A stretch of DNA of 64,000 nt from assembly GCF_007183175.1 (NCBI RefSeq), contig NZ_AP019807.1:1491001-1555000 (forward strand), given 5' to 3'. The translations under genes and the position numbers were made by a program. Under the pieces are notes generated by a model. The model saw nothing but the letters and a program-made list of their open reading frames with translations, did not search any database and was not told where the DNA came from. Source of the stretch: Microbulbifer sp. GL-2 (lineage in GTDB: Bacteria; Pseudomonadota; Gammaproteobacteria; Pseudomonadales; Cellvibrionaceae). This document shows positions 28,510 to 36,637 of the stretch, one piece after another. Within the stretch, counting starts at the first letter, position 1. Each line of letters opens with the position of its first letter.

Positions 28510-28538
28510 TTGAACCGGGGTATCAAACCCCGGTTCAA
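28510..28538 (+). terminator. Strong hairpin between glyS and gmhB
   Basis: Perfect 12-bp arms, TTGAACCGGGGT (28510-28521) and ACCCCGGTTCAA (28527-28538), flank a 5-nt loop. No T-run follows (GAATAAAG), so this may be an inefficient terminator, an mRNA-processing site or a stabilising element. It ends 19 bp before the gmhB start. Confidence 0.5.
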
Positions 28539-28557
28539 GAATAAAGAGCCAGTCACC

Positions 28558-29106
28558 ATGCCAATTATCATTCTTGAGCGCGACGGGGTAATCAACGACA
28601 ACTCCGACCCCTGCGTTAGATCCGCCACAGAATGGCACCCCCTTCCCGGCAGTATCGAAGCACTGGCGGCCCTCAGCCATGCCGGTTACCAACTGGTGAT
28701 CGCCACCAACCAGAGCGGTCTGGCACTCGGCCAGTTCGACCTCGACGACCTGGAGGCTATACACTCGAAAATGCGCACCCTGGTGGAGGACGCCGGCGGT
28801 GAAGTCGCTGCAATTTTCTACTGTCCCCACGGCCCTAAGGATAATTGTCGTTGTCGCAAGCCCCAAGCGGGCCTGCTTGATGCTATCGAGGCGGAGTTCG
28901 ATACCAGCCTGCACGACTGCTATCTGGTCGGCAACAAGCTGGCGGACCTGCAGCTGGCGCTGGAAAAAGGCTGCCAACCAGTATTGGTACAATCCGGCGA
29001 AGGTGTACTCACCCTTCAACAGTTAGTGGAAAACCCGGATCCTAGGCTGGCAGAGACTAAAGTTTTTAAGGACCTAAAACAGTTCAGTCAATTTGTGCTG
29101 GCTTAA
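28558..29106 (+). CDS. gmhB: D-glycero-D-manno-heptose 1,7-bisphosphate 7-phosphatase-like protein with altered active site
   Basis: 182 residues of the HAD-superfamily GmhB type, which normally dephosphorylates heptose bisphosphate in ADP-heptose (LPS core) synthesis. The GmhB zinc loop CPHGPKDNCRC (C89, H91, C97, C99), motif II ATNQSG (49-54) and the motif III Lys (K101) are intact. The DxD nucleophile motif reads E7-R8-D9 instead of D-R-D, and motif IV reads VGNKLAD (N126) rather than VGDxxxD. Catalysis is therefore doubtful, although the overall sequence is otherwise well conserved. It follows glyS by 55 bp, the order recalled from Pseudomonas. Confidence 0.85.
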   Translation: MPIIILERDGVINDNSDPCVRSATEWHPLPGSIEALAALSHAGYQLVIATNQSGLALGQFDLDDLEAIHSKMRTLVEDAGGEVAAIFYCPHGPKDNCRCRKPQAGLLDAIEAEFDTSLHDCYLVGNKLADLQLALEKGCQPVLVQSGEGVLTLQQLVENPDPRLAETKVFKDLKQFSQFVLA

Positions 29107-29189
29107 AAGCGCCACTATCCATGAGCTTTCCCAGGTTACGAGCTTCCCCCAGCCCCTTTTTTAAATACTAAATTTTCGTAAGCTGGACG

Positions 29190-29463
29190 CCAATCCCATC
29201 ACAGTGCACAGCGGGCCAATATGCCGTATTTGTCGGAGATTCCGCCTCAACTTCGGCCCCCACGCAATTTACTTTCGACCTCTCCGGCAACGATGGTAAT
29301 ACCCTACTTACGCACCCTCTCAGGCTCAAATTAACAATCTGTGTAAAGTTAACCTTGAGTTGAGGGGCTTCACCCCCGGTACCCGCACCCTGGGCCCCCT
29401 TAGTCACGGCAACGGAGAACAAGTTATTACTGAGGCCGAAGTTATGGTGTGTCCCCAAAAGAA
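29190..29463 (+). pseudogene. Decayed 3' end of a third S8 protease copy
   Basis: This stretch aligns with the last ~90 codons of the two intact subtilase genes. Recognisable pieces are GQYAVFV, FDLSGNDGNT, a shifted PSQAQ region, PGTR.LG..SHGNGEQV and EAEVMV. There is at least one single-base frameshift (near 29309-29325), and the stop codon TAG has become AAG (29458-29460). The following bases to ~29530 match the DNA just after the stop codon of the first intact copy, including a worn form of its terminator. The remaining ~2.7 kb of this copy is gone. Confidence 0.82.
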
Positions 29464-29530
29464 AATAATTCTCTTTGCTGAGAATCGATGAGAATTAAGC
29501 TTTTAGAAACCAGTCAACGTCTTCTGCCTT

Positions 29531-29912
29531 AGCCTTTTTTATTCACAAGACAATCAGCTTATATGGCAAACAAAGATAATGGCTACACCCATGGATATAA
29601 TAGCTGCAGTGTTCATAAATTCAGCAAGATACCCTTTTTTTGGGAGTTAAATTTAATTACAACATTATTGTTAATTTTCTATTTTAAAAATTGAAAATTT
29701 GGACTTACCTATCGGACTTTAATGTCTTTACTGTCTTTCTATTACAGCCTTCGTATTTAAATAGAGATGGATCATTAAATTCAGAACCTCCGCATTGAAT
29801 TACACGCCATTTTCCTTTAAAAGCTGATAGCAGGACGGGAGTGTCTCTCCTGGTTTTTGAAATATCCAGCAGGCCAGAAATGGACACAGCTTAAAAAATT
29901 AACTTCCACCAC
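29531..29912. other. AT-rich non-coding DNA upstream of the first subtilase
   Basis: No credible gene. From ~29710 the sequence aligns with the DNA upstream of the second subtilase (from ~33287): both share GTATTTAAAT, CATTAAATTCAG, TTGA(A/G)TTAC and TTCCTTTAAAAGC in the same order and spacing. It therefore belongs to the duplicated unit and may contain the shared promoter region. Confidence 0.7.
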
Positions 29913-29942
29913 CTTAATTAAAAAAATATTTTTTTAATTAAG
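29913..29942. promoter_or_regulatory. Perfect 30-bp AT palindrome upstream of subtilase 1
   Basis: Every base of 29913-29942 matches its reverse complement; the outer arms read CTTAATTAAAAAAAT / ATTTTTTTAATTAAG. It ends 63 bp before the start codon. The second subtilase has an unrelated perfect palindrome at nearly the same distance. It could be an operator, a cruciform or a 5'-UTR hairpin. Confidence 0.55.
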
Positions 29943-30005
29943 CAGCTGAAGACAACTTTTATTCAAAAAGACCCGCCCTGATAGAAAAATAAAATGGTAA
30001 TTACA

Positions 30006-32987
30006 ATGAAAAGAACAATTATTTCCTCGCTTCTTGCGGGAATGTTGGCCTCGGCTGGCAGCTTCGCCGACGCTACCAGCGATACCCCCTCTCCCAACCA
30101 GGAAAAACGAAAAAAAGTTTTTATTGTTCAACTGGATGGAGAACCGCTGTCTGCCTACCGCGGCACTATCCCTGGCCTCTCAGCCACCAAGCCGGCTTTG
30201 CAGCGCAAACTGGATCCGCGTAGTAGCAGCTACCGCCACTATGCCAACTTCCTGAAAACCCGCCGCCAGCGCGTGCTCTCCGCTGTTCCCAGCGCGCGCA
30301 AGGTACACGAGTATGAGGCAGCCTTTAATGGCTTTGCCGCGGTTATGAGTGAGAAGGAAGCTGAGGCCCTGCGCAGCCACAAAGATGTAAAAGGTATTTG
30401 GGAAGACCGCCTGCTCAAGATGCACACGGATTCCACCGCAGACTTCCTCGGTCTGACACGCATCCCCAGCCCCTGGCTCTGGGGCATCACCGGCGAAGAT
30501 ATTGTTATTGGCGTAATTGATTCAGGTATCCACCCGGAGCACCCGAGCCTTGCAGATAGCCCAACCCCCCGCCGGGGCAATCGTGGAGCTGATATTGCCT
30601 ACGGACCGGTTCCCGAATCCTTTATCGGCGAGGGTTGTGACTTTGGTAATACCGGATTCAACCCGGATGATGCCGCCTTTACCTGTAATAACAAACTGAT
30701 CAAAGCTAAAGCCTTCAATACTTCCTTTCTCACCAACAATACACTGGCAGACTACGAGTTTATGTCCGCCCGGGATGCAGACGGGCACGGCACCCATACT
30801 GCAACCACTGCTGGTGGTAACTACGGAGTGGTAACGCCAGATGGCCAAACTCTCACTGGCATGGCGCCGCGTGCTCGTATTGCCGCTTATAAAGTTTGTT
30901 GGGATGCGCCAGATCCGGATGACAGCGGCTGTTTCTCTTCAGATTCTATGGCAGCTATTGACGAAGCAGTAGCCGATGGAGTGGACGTAATCAACTTCTC
31001 CGTGGGCGGTGAAAGCACTGTATTTACCAGTGCTCGTGACATGTCCTTCCTGTTTGCCGCCGATGCGGGCGTGTTTGTCGCAACTTCCGCAGGTAATGAC
31101 GGCCCCGGCCCGCGCACTATGGGCACACCCTCCGGCGTTCCCTGGATCACTGCCGTGGCTGCATCTGAGGACGACCAAAGCTTCGGAAATGCTCTGCAAG
31201 TAGATGCACCCAAGGCTATTGCCGGTAACTACGATTTTCTGGAGGGAGGTGGTCCTGTCTCCCTGAAGGATAGCGGCCTGTTATCCGGACCTATCGCTGT
31301 CAGCGAGCCACTGGAAGCCTGCTCGGCGCTGGAAAACCCCGAAGCAATGGAAGGCAAGATTGCCTTGGTAAAACGCGGCGGTTGTTCCTTTACGAGTAAA
31401 TACAACAATGCCGCTGAAGCCGGCGCCACAGCAATCGTAGTGTATAACGATGGCGCCGATGAAGGCCGTATGTTCCCGATCACGATGTCGGCCCCTGATA
31501 CCACAATTCCTGGTGTGATGATCAGCTATGCAGACGGTGCCCTGATTGGCGCCAGCTCTGGGATTAGCGGAACACTTGATCCGGAGCTGCAAATCTCCCG
31601 TGAAGACCGTATTGCCGAATTCTCCTCACGCGGCCACAATGTTGGCGCACCCGATATTATCAAACCGGATGTAGCAGCTCCGGGAGTCGGTATCCTCGCT
31701 GGAACCTCGCCAGTATTGAGCGGTGGTAGCCTGTTTGAATCCCTGAACGGTACCTCCATGGCGAGCCCCCATGTCGCCGGCATTATGGCACTGCTCAAGC
31801 AAGCCCGCCCTGACTGGTCTCCGGCGATGGCCAAGTCCGCACTGATGACCACCGCACGCACCGACCTGCTGAAGTCCTTCGGCCCTGAAGCTGCAGATCC
31901 GTTTGATTTTGGTGCTGGCGCAATCGTACCTTCCGCCGCCTTCCGTCCAGGTCTGGTTTACGATGCCGGTTTAAATGACTACCTGGCATTCCTGTGTGGC
32001 GCCGAGTACCAGCGACAGATTCTCGAGCCCGCAACCTGCGAGGAGCTGGTATCCCTGGGCTACTCCCTCGACTCCAGTGATCTCAACTTACCCTCTATCG
32101 GTATAGGTGAGTTGGTCGGCACTCAGACAATCAAACGCCGGGTGACCAGTGTGGCTCCAGGTAAAAGGTGGTACTGGGCCACGGTAAATGCACCGGAAGG
32201 CGTTGATGTGAGCGTCCACCCCAAGATCCTGCACCTTAGGAAGGGAGAGAGCGCGGAGTTCGAGGTTACCTTCACCGCGACTGACACTGCCGCTATAAAC
32301 AAGTGGGCCTTCGGCGATTTAACTTGGAAGTCTGTGGGTGCCCGACAGGAAGTACGCAGTCCGATCGCTGTGCGTCCTGTTCCCCTATCTACTTCCGACC
32401 TGGTGAATGTAGAGGGCACTGATGGTGTCCTGGACCTGGGAATGGTATTTGGCTATAGCGGTAACTTCCAAGTCAGCATTAGCGGCTTGGCTGAGGCTGA
32501 GGCCGTAGCCAGCAGTATTGAAGACCAAGCTAGTCAAGTGATCTATTTCGATATCCCAGAAGGTACCGAGATGGCACGTATAGCCCTCTTTGATACGGAT
32601 GTTGGTGACGGTAGCGGCAGCGACGATCTTGATATAACAGTGTATGGTCCCGGTCCTAATGGTCCAGAAGTAGGCGACAGCACATCTTCCACTTCCAACG
32701 AGTCTGTCAATATGATGAATCCTGCCGCAGGTCAATATGAAGTGCATGTGGTGGACTATTCCTCTGCCGCGGGCCCCACGCCATTTACCCTGTTCAACTT
32801 CAATCTGAGCGGCGACAACGGCAATACTCAGTTGACAGCTCCTTCCCAGGCGCAAGTGGGTAGCAATGACACTGTCAAACTAGAGTGGATGGGTCTTGCA
32901 CCTGGTACCCGTGCTCTGGGAATCCTTAGCCACGGCAACGGTGAACAGGTTTTTGCTGAGACCGAGGTGATGGTAAATACCCAATAG
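30006..32987 (+). CDS. Secreted S8 subtilisin-like serine protease with PA and C-terminal domains (copy 1)
   Basis: 993 residues. A signal peptide (~1-22) is followed by an I9-type propeptide (~32-125; KVFIVQLDGEPLSAY, FNGFAAVMSEKEAEAL). The S8 catalytic domain has D172 (VIDSGIHPEH), H261 (DGHGTHTA) and S584 (GTSMASPH). A PA domain is inserted at ~430-495 (GKIALVKRGGCSF), then an Fn3-like segment (~700-800) and a PPC-like C-terminal domain (~805-940). This layout resembles cucumisin-type subtilases; a secreted endoprotease is expected. I use the ATG at 30006, which aligns with copy 2, rather than the in-frame ATG at 29994. Confidence 0.93.
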   Translation: MKRTIISSLLAGMLASAGSFADATSDTPSPNQEKRKKVFIVQLDGEPLSAYRGTIPGLSATKPALQRKLDPRSSSYRHYANFLKTRRQRVLSAVPSARKVHEYEAAFNGFAAVMSEKEAEALRSHKDVKGIWEDRLLKMHTDSTADFLGLTRIPSPWLWGITGEDIVIGVIDSGIHPEHPSLADSPTPRRGNRGADIAYGPVPESFIGEGCDFGNTGFNPDDAAFTCNNKLIKAKAFNTSFLTNNTLADYEFMSARDADGHGTHTATTAGGNYGVVTPDGQTLTGMAPRARIAAYKVCWDAPDPDDSGCFSSDSMAAIDEAVADGVDVINFSVGGESTVFTSARDMSFLFAADAGVFVATSAGNDGPGPRTMGTPSGVPWITAVAASEDDQSFGNALQVDAPKAIAGNYDFLEGGGPVSLKDSGLLSGPIAVSEPLEACSALENPEAMEGKIALVKRGGCSFTSKYNNAAEAGATAIVVYNDGADEGRMFPITMSAPDTTIPGVMISYADGALIGASSGISGTLDPELQISREDRIAEFSSRGHNVGAPDIIKPDVAAPGVGILAGTSPVLSGGSLFESLNGTSMASPHVAGIMALLKQARPDWSPAMAKSALMTTARTDLLKSFGPEAADPFDFGAGAIVPSAAFRPGLVYDAGLNDYLAFLCGAEYQRQILEPATCEELVSLGYSLDSSDLNLPSIGIGELVGTQTIKRRVTSVAPGKRWYWATVNAPEGVDVSVHPKILHLRKGESAEFEVTFTATDTAAINKWAFGDLTWKSVGARQEVRSPIAVRPVPLSTSDLVNVEGTDGVLDLGMVFGYSGNFQVSISGLAEAEAVASSIEDQASQVIYFDIPEGTEMARIALFDTDVGDGSGSDDLDITVYGPGPNGPEVGDSTSSTSNESVNMMNPAAGQYEVHVVDYSSAAGPTPFTLFNFNLSGDNGNTQLTAPSQAQVGSNDTVKLEWMGLAPGTRALGILSHGNGEQVFAETEVMVNTQ

Positions 32988-33032
32988 AAAATAATTCTCT
33001 TCGCAGAGAAGCGGTGTGAATTATGCTTTTAG

Positions 33033-33067
33033 AAACCGGTCAACGCCTTGCGCCTTGGCCGGTTTTT
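33033..33067 (+). terminator. Terminator of subtilase 1
   Basis: AAACCGG (33033-33039) pairs with CCGGTTT and runs into TTTTT (33059-33067). The same element, in a stronger form, follows copy 2 and, in decayed form, the pseudogene. Confidence 0.7.
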
Positions 33068-33483
33068 GATTCACATGGAGGCTATACACCCCACCCGGTA
33101 AATAAAGACACCGGTTATATTCACAATACATGGCTATCAACCCTTCCCCCGCACCAAATGAGTGCTGCAATATTCAATAATTTATCGCAGATCCTTAAAT
33201 TTCTTTTAAAAAATGATGTTAAAGGGAACTGGCGCCACAGGCAGGTTTAGCTCACTCAAATGTTAAAGAACCCACAAACATATATGACTTAATTGTATTT
33301 CTTTCTAATTCTTTTGTATTTAAATTTGAGTTAAGCATTAAATTCAGTGTCAGCTCATTGAGTTACGCGACATATTCCTTTAAAAGCATATAGCTGGGCG
33401 GGCCTGTCCATCTTGGCTTGGGGGAATACCATCAAACCAAAAATGTACATCGCTTGGAGGCAATACTTTGCAGTACCGCATAT

Positions 33484-33501
33484 AACAAAATATATTTTGT
33501 T
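33484..33501. promoter_or_regulatory. Perfect 18-bp AT palindrome upstream of subtilase 2
   Basis: AACAAAATATATTTTGTT is its own reverse complement. It ends 70 bp before the start codon of copy 2, almost the same place as the 30-bp palindrome of copy 1, though the two sequences are unrelated. Confidence 0.5.
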
Positions 33502-33571
33502 TATACCTGCGGATAGTCCCTACTTCATGCTAAATCCCGCCTGCTACTAAAAATAAAAACGGGACATATCG

Positions 33572-36553
33572 ATGAATAGAAAAATAATTTCCACCCTTCT
33601 GGCAGGGATACTGACCTCGGCCAACAGCTTTGCAGAAGCGCCCAAAGACACGCTCTCCCCCAACCTGGAAAAACAAAGGAAAGTGTTTATCGTCCAGCTG
33701 GACGGCGAGCCACTTTCTTCCTATAGCGGAACTATTCCAGGACTATCTGCTACCAAATCGGAGGTGCGGCGCAAGCTGGATCCGCTCAGCAGCAGCTATC
33801 GCCACTATGCCGACTTTCTAAAAAGCCGCCGCGAACGCGTGCTGTCCGCTATTCCAAGTGCTCGCAGAGTACACGAATACGAAGCGGCCTTTAATGGCTT
33901 CGCAGCAGTCATGAGTGAGAAGGAAGCTGAAGCGCTTCGTAGTCACAAAGATGTGAAGGGTGTTTGGGAGGACCGCCTGCTTAAGATGCACACGGATTCC
34001 ACCGCGGACTTTCTCGGCCTTACCCGTATCCCCAGCCCCTGGCTGTGGGGAATCACTGGTGAGGATGTAATAGTAGGTGTCATCGATTCCGGTATCCATC
34101 CTGAGCACCCAAGTCTCGCCGATATCCCGACCCCGCGTCAGGGGAATCGTGGCAGAAATATTGCCTATGGACCCGTACCTGCATCCTTTATCGGTGAGGG
34201 TTGTGAATTTGGCAATAGCGAATTCAATCCGGAAGACGCTGCCTTTACCTGTAACAACAAGCTGATTAAGGCCAAATCGTTCTCCGATGCCTTCCTCACA
34301 AATAATACCCTGGCCGATTATGAGTTCCTATCTGCGCGCGATGCGGACGGACACGGCACTCACACCGCCACTACCGCTGCCGGTAACTACGGCGTGGTAA
34401 CACCAGACGGTGAGACCCTCACCGGAATGGCACCGCGCGCTCGGGTAGCCGCGTACAAGGTATGCTGGGATGCACCAAATCCCGATGACAGTGGCTGCTC
34501 CTCGGCGGACTCCATGGCAGCCATTGATGAAGCCGTCGCCGACGGTGTCGACGTGATCAACTATTCCGTAGGCGGTTCCAGCACAGTTTTCACCGGTGCT
34601 GACGATATTGCCTTCCTTTTCGCCGCTGATGCGGGTGTGTTTGTTGCGACTTCCGCTGGCAACAGCGGACCTGCTCCTGAGACTCTCGGAACCCCTTCTG
34701 GCGTACCCTGGATCACCGCGGTAGCCGCAGCGGAGGATGACCAGAGCTTTGGCACCGCCCTGCAAGTGGATGCTCCGGAAGCGGTCTCCGGCACCTATGA
34801 TGCCCTTGAAGGCGGCGGCCCGGTATCCATGGAGGATACAGGTCTACTGTCTGCCTCCCTAGTGGTGGGGGCACCTCTCGAGGCTTGCTCCGAACTTACA
34901 AACTCCGAGGAAATGGAAGGCAAAATCGCCCTGGTGCAACGCGGAGGTTGCTCCTTCACCGATAAGTACAACAATGCCGCCAATGCGGGGGCAGTGGCTA
35001 TTGTTGTTTATAACGATGGTACCGCCGTGGACCGCATGGACCCCATCGTGATGTCCGCACCGGACACCACTATTCCAGGGGTGATGATTCGCCACACCGA
35101 TGGTGCCATGTTGGTTGAGCACGCCGGGGCCACAGGTACTCTAGATCCTGAGTTGAAAATCTCCAGGGAAGACCGCATAGCCAGCTTCTCCTCCCGCGGT
35201 CACAACGTTGGCGCGCCGGATATTATCAAGCCGGATGTGGCAGCACCTGGTGTTGGCATCCTCGCAGGTACTTCTCCGGTACTAAGTGGCGGCAATCTGT
35301 TTGGCACCAAGAGCGGCACTTCTATGGCGAGCCCTCATGTCGCTGGTATTATGGCCCTGTTGAAACAAGCACATCCGGACTGGAGCCCGGCGATGGCCAA
35401 GTCTGCATTGATGAGCACAGCTCGCACCGACCTGCTGAAGTCCTTTGGTCCGGCATCTGCAGATCCATTTGATATTGGTGCCGGTGCAATCGTACCCGCC
35501 GCCGCCTTCCGTCCGGGCCTGGTCTACGATGCCGGTTTTAACGACTACCTGGCGTTTTTGTGTGGCGCTGAGAATCAGCCGCAAATTATCGATTCCGCCA
35601 CTTGTGCAGGATTACTTTCTCAGGGGTATTCACTGGATTCCAGCGATCTCAACCTACCCTCAATCGGCATCGGTGATCTTGTCGGCACTCAGACTATCAA
35701 GCGCCGTGTCACCAGCGTTGGCCGTGGCCAGAAATGGTACTGGGCTTCAATAAATGCCCCGCAGGGAGTAGAGGTAAGCGTAAACCCGAAAGTCTTGCGC
35801 CTGCGCGAGGGAGAAAGTGCCGAGTTCGAGGTTACCTTTACAGTTACTGGAGAAGCGGCTCTGAACGAGTGGGCCTTTGGCGAACTGACCTGGAAATCCG
35901 TTGGCGTCCGTCAGGATGTACGCAGCCCGATCGCTGTGCGCCCGGTACCTCTGTCCACTTCCAAGCAGGTTAGTGTCCAGGGCACCGATGGTGCCTTGGA
36001 CCTGGGCGTAGCATTCGGCTATAGCGGTGAGTACCAAGTGGACATCCAAGGCTTGGCTGAAGGCGTGGCCTTTCCAGGCAGTGTCGAGGATGGCGATAAC
36101 CAGCTGATTTTCTTTGATATCCCCGAGGGCACCAAGCTCGCCCGTGTAGCTCTGTTTGATGCTGACGTAGGTGATGGCAGCGGCAGCGATGACCTGGATC
36201 TGCAAGTCTTCGGTCCCGGTCCAGGCTTCCCGGAAGTGGGGACCAGTGGCTCACCGACTTCCGCCGAGTCGGTCGACCTAATAAACCCCACATCTGGGCA
36301 GTATGCGGTATTCGTGGTGGATTATGCTTCTGCGCAAGGCCCCACGCCGTTCACTCTGTTTAACTTCAATCTGAACGGTGACACTGGCAATACTCAATTG
36401 ACCGCTCCTTCCCAAGCGCAGATGAACAGCAGTGGCAACGTCAATCTGGAGTGGATGGGTCTAGCTCCGGGTACCCGTGCCCTGGGCATTCTCAGTCATG
36501 GCAACGGTGACGAGGTATTTGCCGAAACCGAAATTATGGTGAATACACAGTAG
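33572..36553 (+). CDS. Secreted S8 subtilisin-like serine protease with PA and C-terminal domains (copy 2)
   Basis: 993 residues, the same length as copy 1 and collinear throughout, so a tandem paralogue. The triad is at identical positions (D172, H261, S584), and the I9 propeptide, PA insert (GKIALVQRGGCSF), Fn3-like and PPC-like domains are all present. Differences are spread along the protein, more so in the signal peptide, the PA region and the C-terminal domain, indicating an old rather than recent duplication. It probably has its own promoter, because a terminator separates it from copy 1. Substrate unknown. Confidence 0.93.
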   Translation: MNRKIISTLLAGILTSANSFAEAPKDTLSPNLEKQRKVFIVQLDGEPLSSYSGTIPGLSATKSEVRRKLDPLSSSYRHYADFLKSRRERVLSAIPSARRVHEYEAAFNGFAAVMSEKEAEALRSHKDVKGVWEDRLLKMHTDSTADFLGLTRIPSPWLWGITGEDVIVGVIDSGIHPEHPSLADIPTPRQGNRGRNIAYGPVPASFIGEGCEFGNSEFNPEDAAFTCNNKLIKAKSFSDAFLTNNTLADYEFLSARDADGHGTHTATTAAGNYGVVTPDGETLTGMAPRARVAAYKVCWDAPNPDDSGCSSADSMAAIDEAVADGVDVINYSVGGSSTVFTGADDIAFLFAADAGVFVATSAGNSGPAPETLGTPSGVPWITAVAAAEDDQSFGTALQVDAPEAVSGTYDALEGGGPVSMEDTGLLSASLVVGAPLEACSELTNSEEMEGKIALVQRGGCSFTDKYNNAANAGAVAIVVYNDGTAVDRMDPIVMSAPDTTIPGVMIRHTDGAMLVEHAGATGTLDPELKISREDRIASFSSRGHNVGAPDIIKPDVAAPGVGILAGTSPVLSGGNLFGTKSGTSMASPHVAGIMALLKQAHPDWSPAMAKSALMSTARTDLLKSFGPASADPFDIGAGAIVPAAAFRPGLVYDAGFNDYLAFLCGAENQPQIIDSATCAGLLSQGYSLDSSDLNLPSIGIGDLVGTQTIKRRVTSVGRGQKWYWASINAPQGVEVSVNPKVLRLREGESAEFEVTFTVTGEAALNEWAFGELTWKSVGVRQDVRSPIAVRPVPLSTSKQVSVQGTDGALDLGVAFGYSGEYQVDIQGLAEGVAFPGSVEDGDNQLIFFDIPEGTKLARVALFDADVGDGSGSDDLDLQVFGPGPGFPEVGTSGSPTSAESVDLINPTSGQYAVFVVDYASAQGPTPFTLFNFNLNGDTGNTQLTAPSQAQMNSSGNVNLEWMGLAPGTRALGILSHGNGDEVFAETEIMVNTQ

Positions 36554-36598
36554 AAAATATTCTACTCCGGCAATCTGACGGAGAGAGTTATGTTTTAC

Positions 36599-36637
36599 AA
36601 AACCGGCCATCGCTTTTTGCCCTGGCCGGTTTTTTTA
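36599..36637 (+). terminator. Terminator of subtilase 2
   Basis: A perfect 11-bp stem, AAAACCGGCCA (36599-36609) and TGGCCGGTTTT (36623-36633), continues into a T-run to 36637. The stop codon of the convergent serine hydrolase (36635-36637) lies in the T-run; the A-tract on the left side may serve that gene. Confidence 0.88.

Larger units (their letters stand above)
32988..33571. other. Non-coding spacer between the two subtilases
   Basis: Holds the terminator of copy 1 (33033-33067), ~200 bp with no feature I can name, and from ~33287 a segment homologous to the upstream region of copy 1. A palindrome lies at 33484-33501. Just before the start codon, CCCGCC and AAAAATAAAA match the equivalent place in copy 1. 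No credible gene. Confidence 0.7.

Noticed and set aside
29168..29458. 96-aa frame on the minus strand after gmhB
   Set aside because: It is the antisense of the decayed subtilase 3' end, which explains the region better.
33023..33250. 75-aa frame after subtilase 1
   Set aside because: It reads through the terminator hairpin, and the equivalent frame is not preserved after copy 2.
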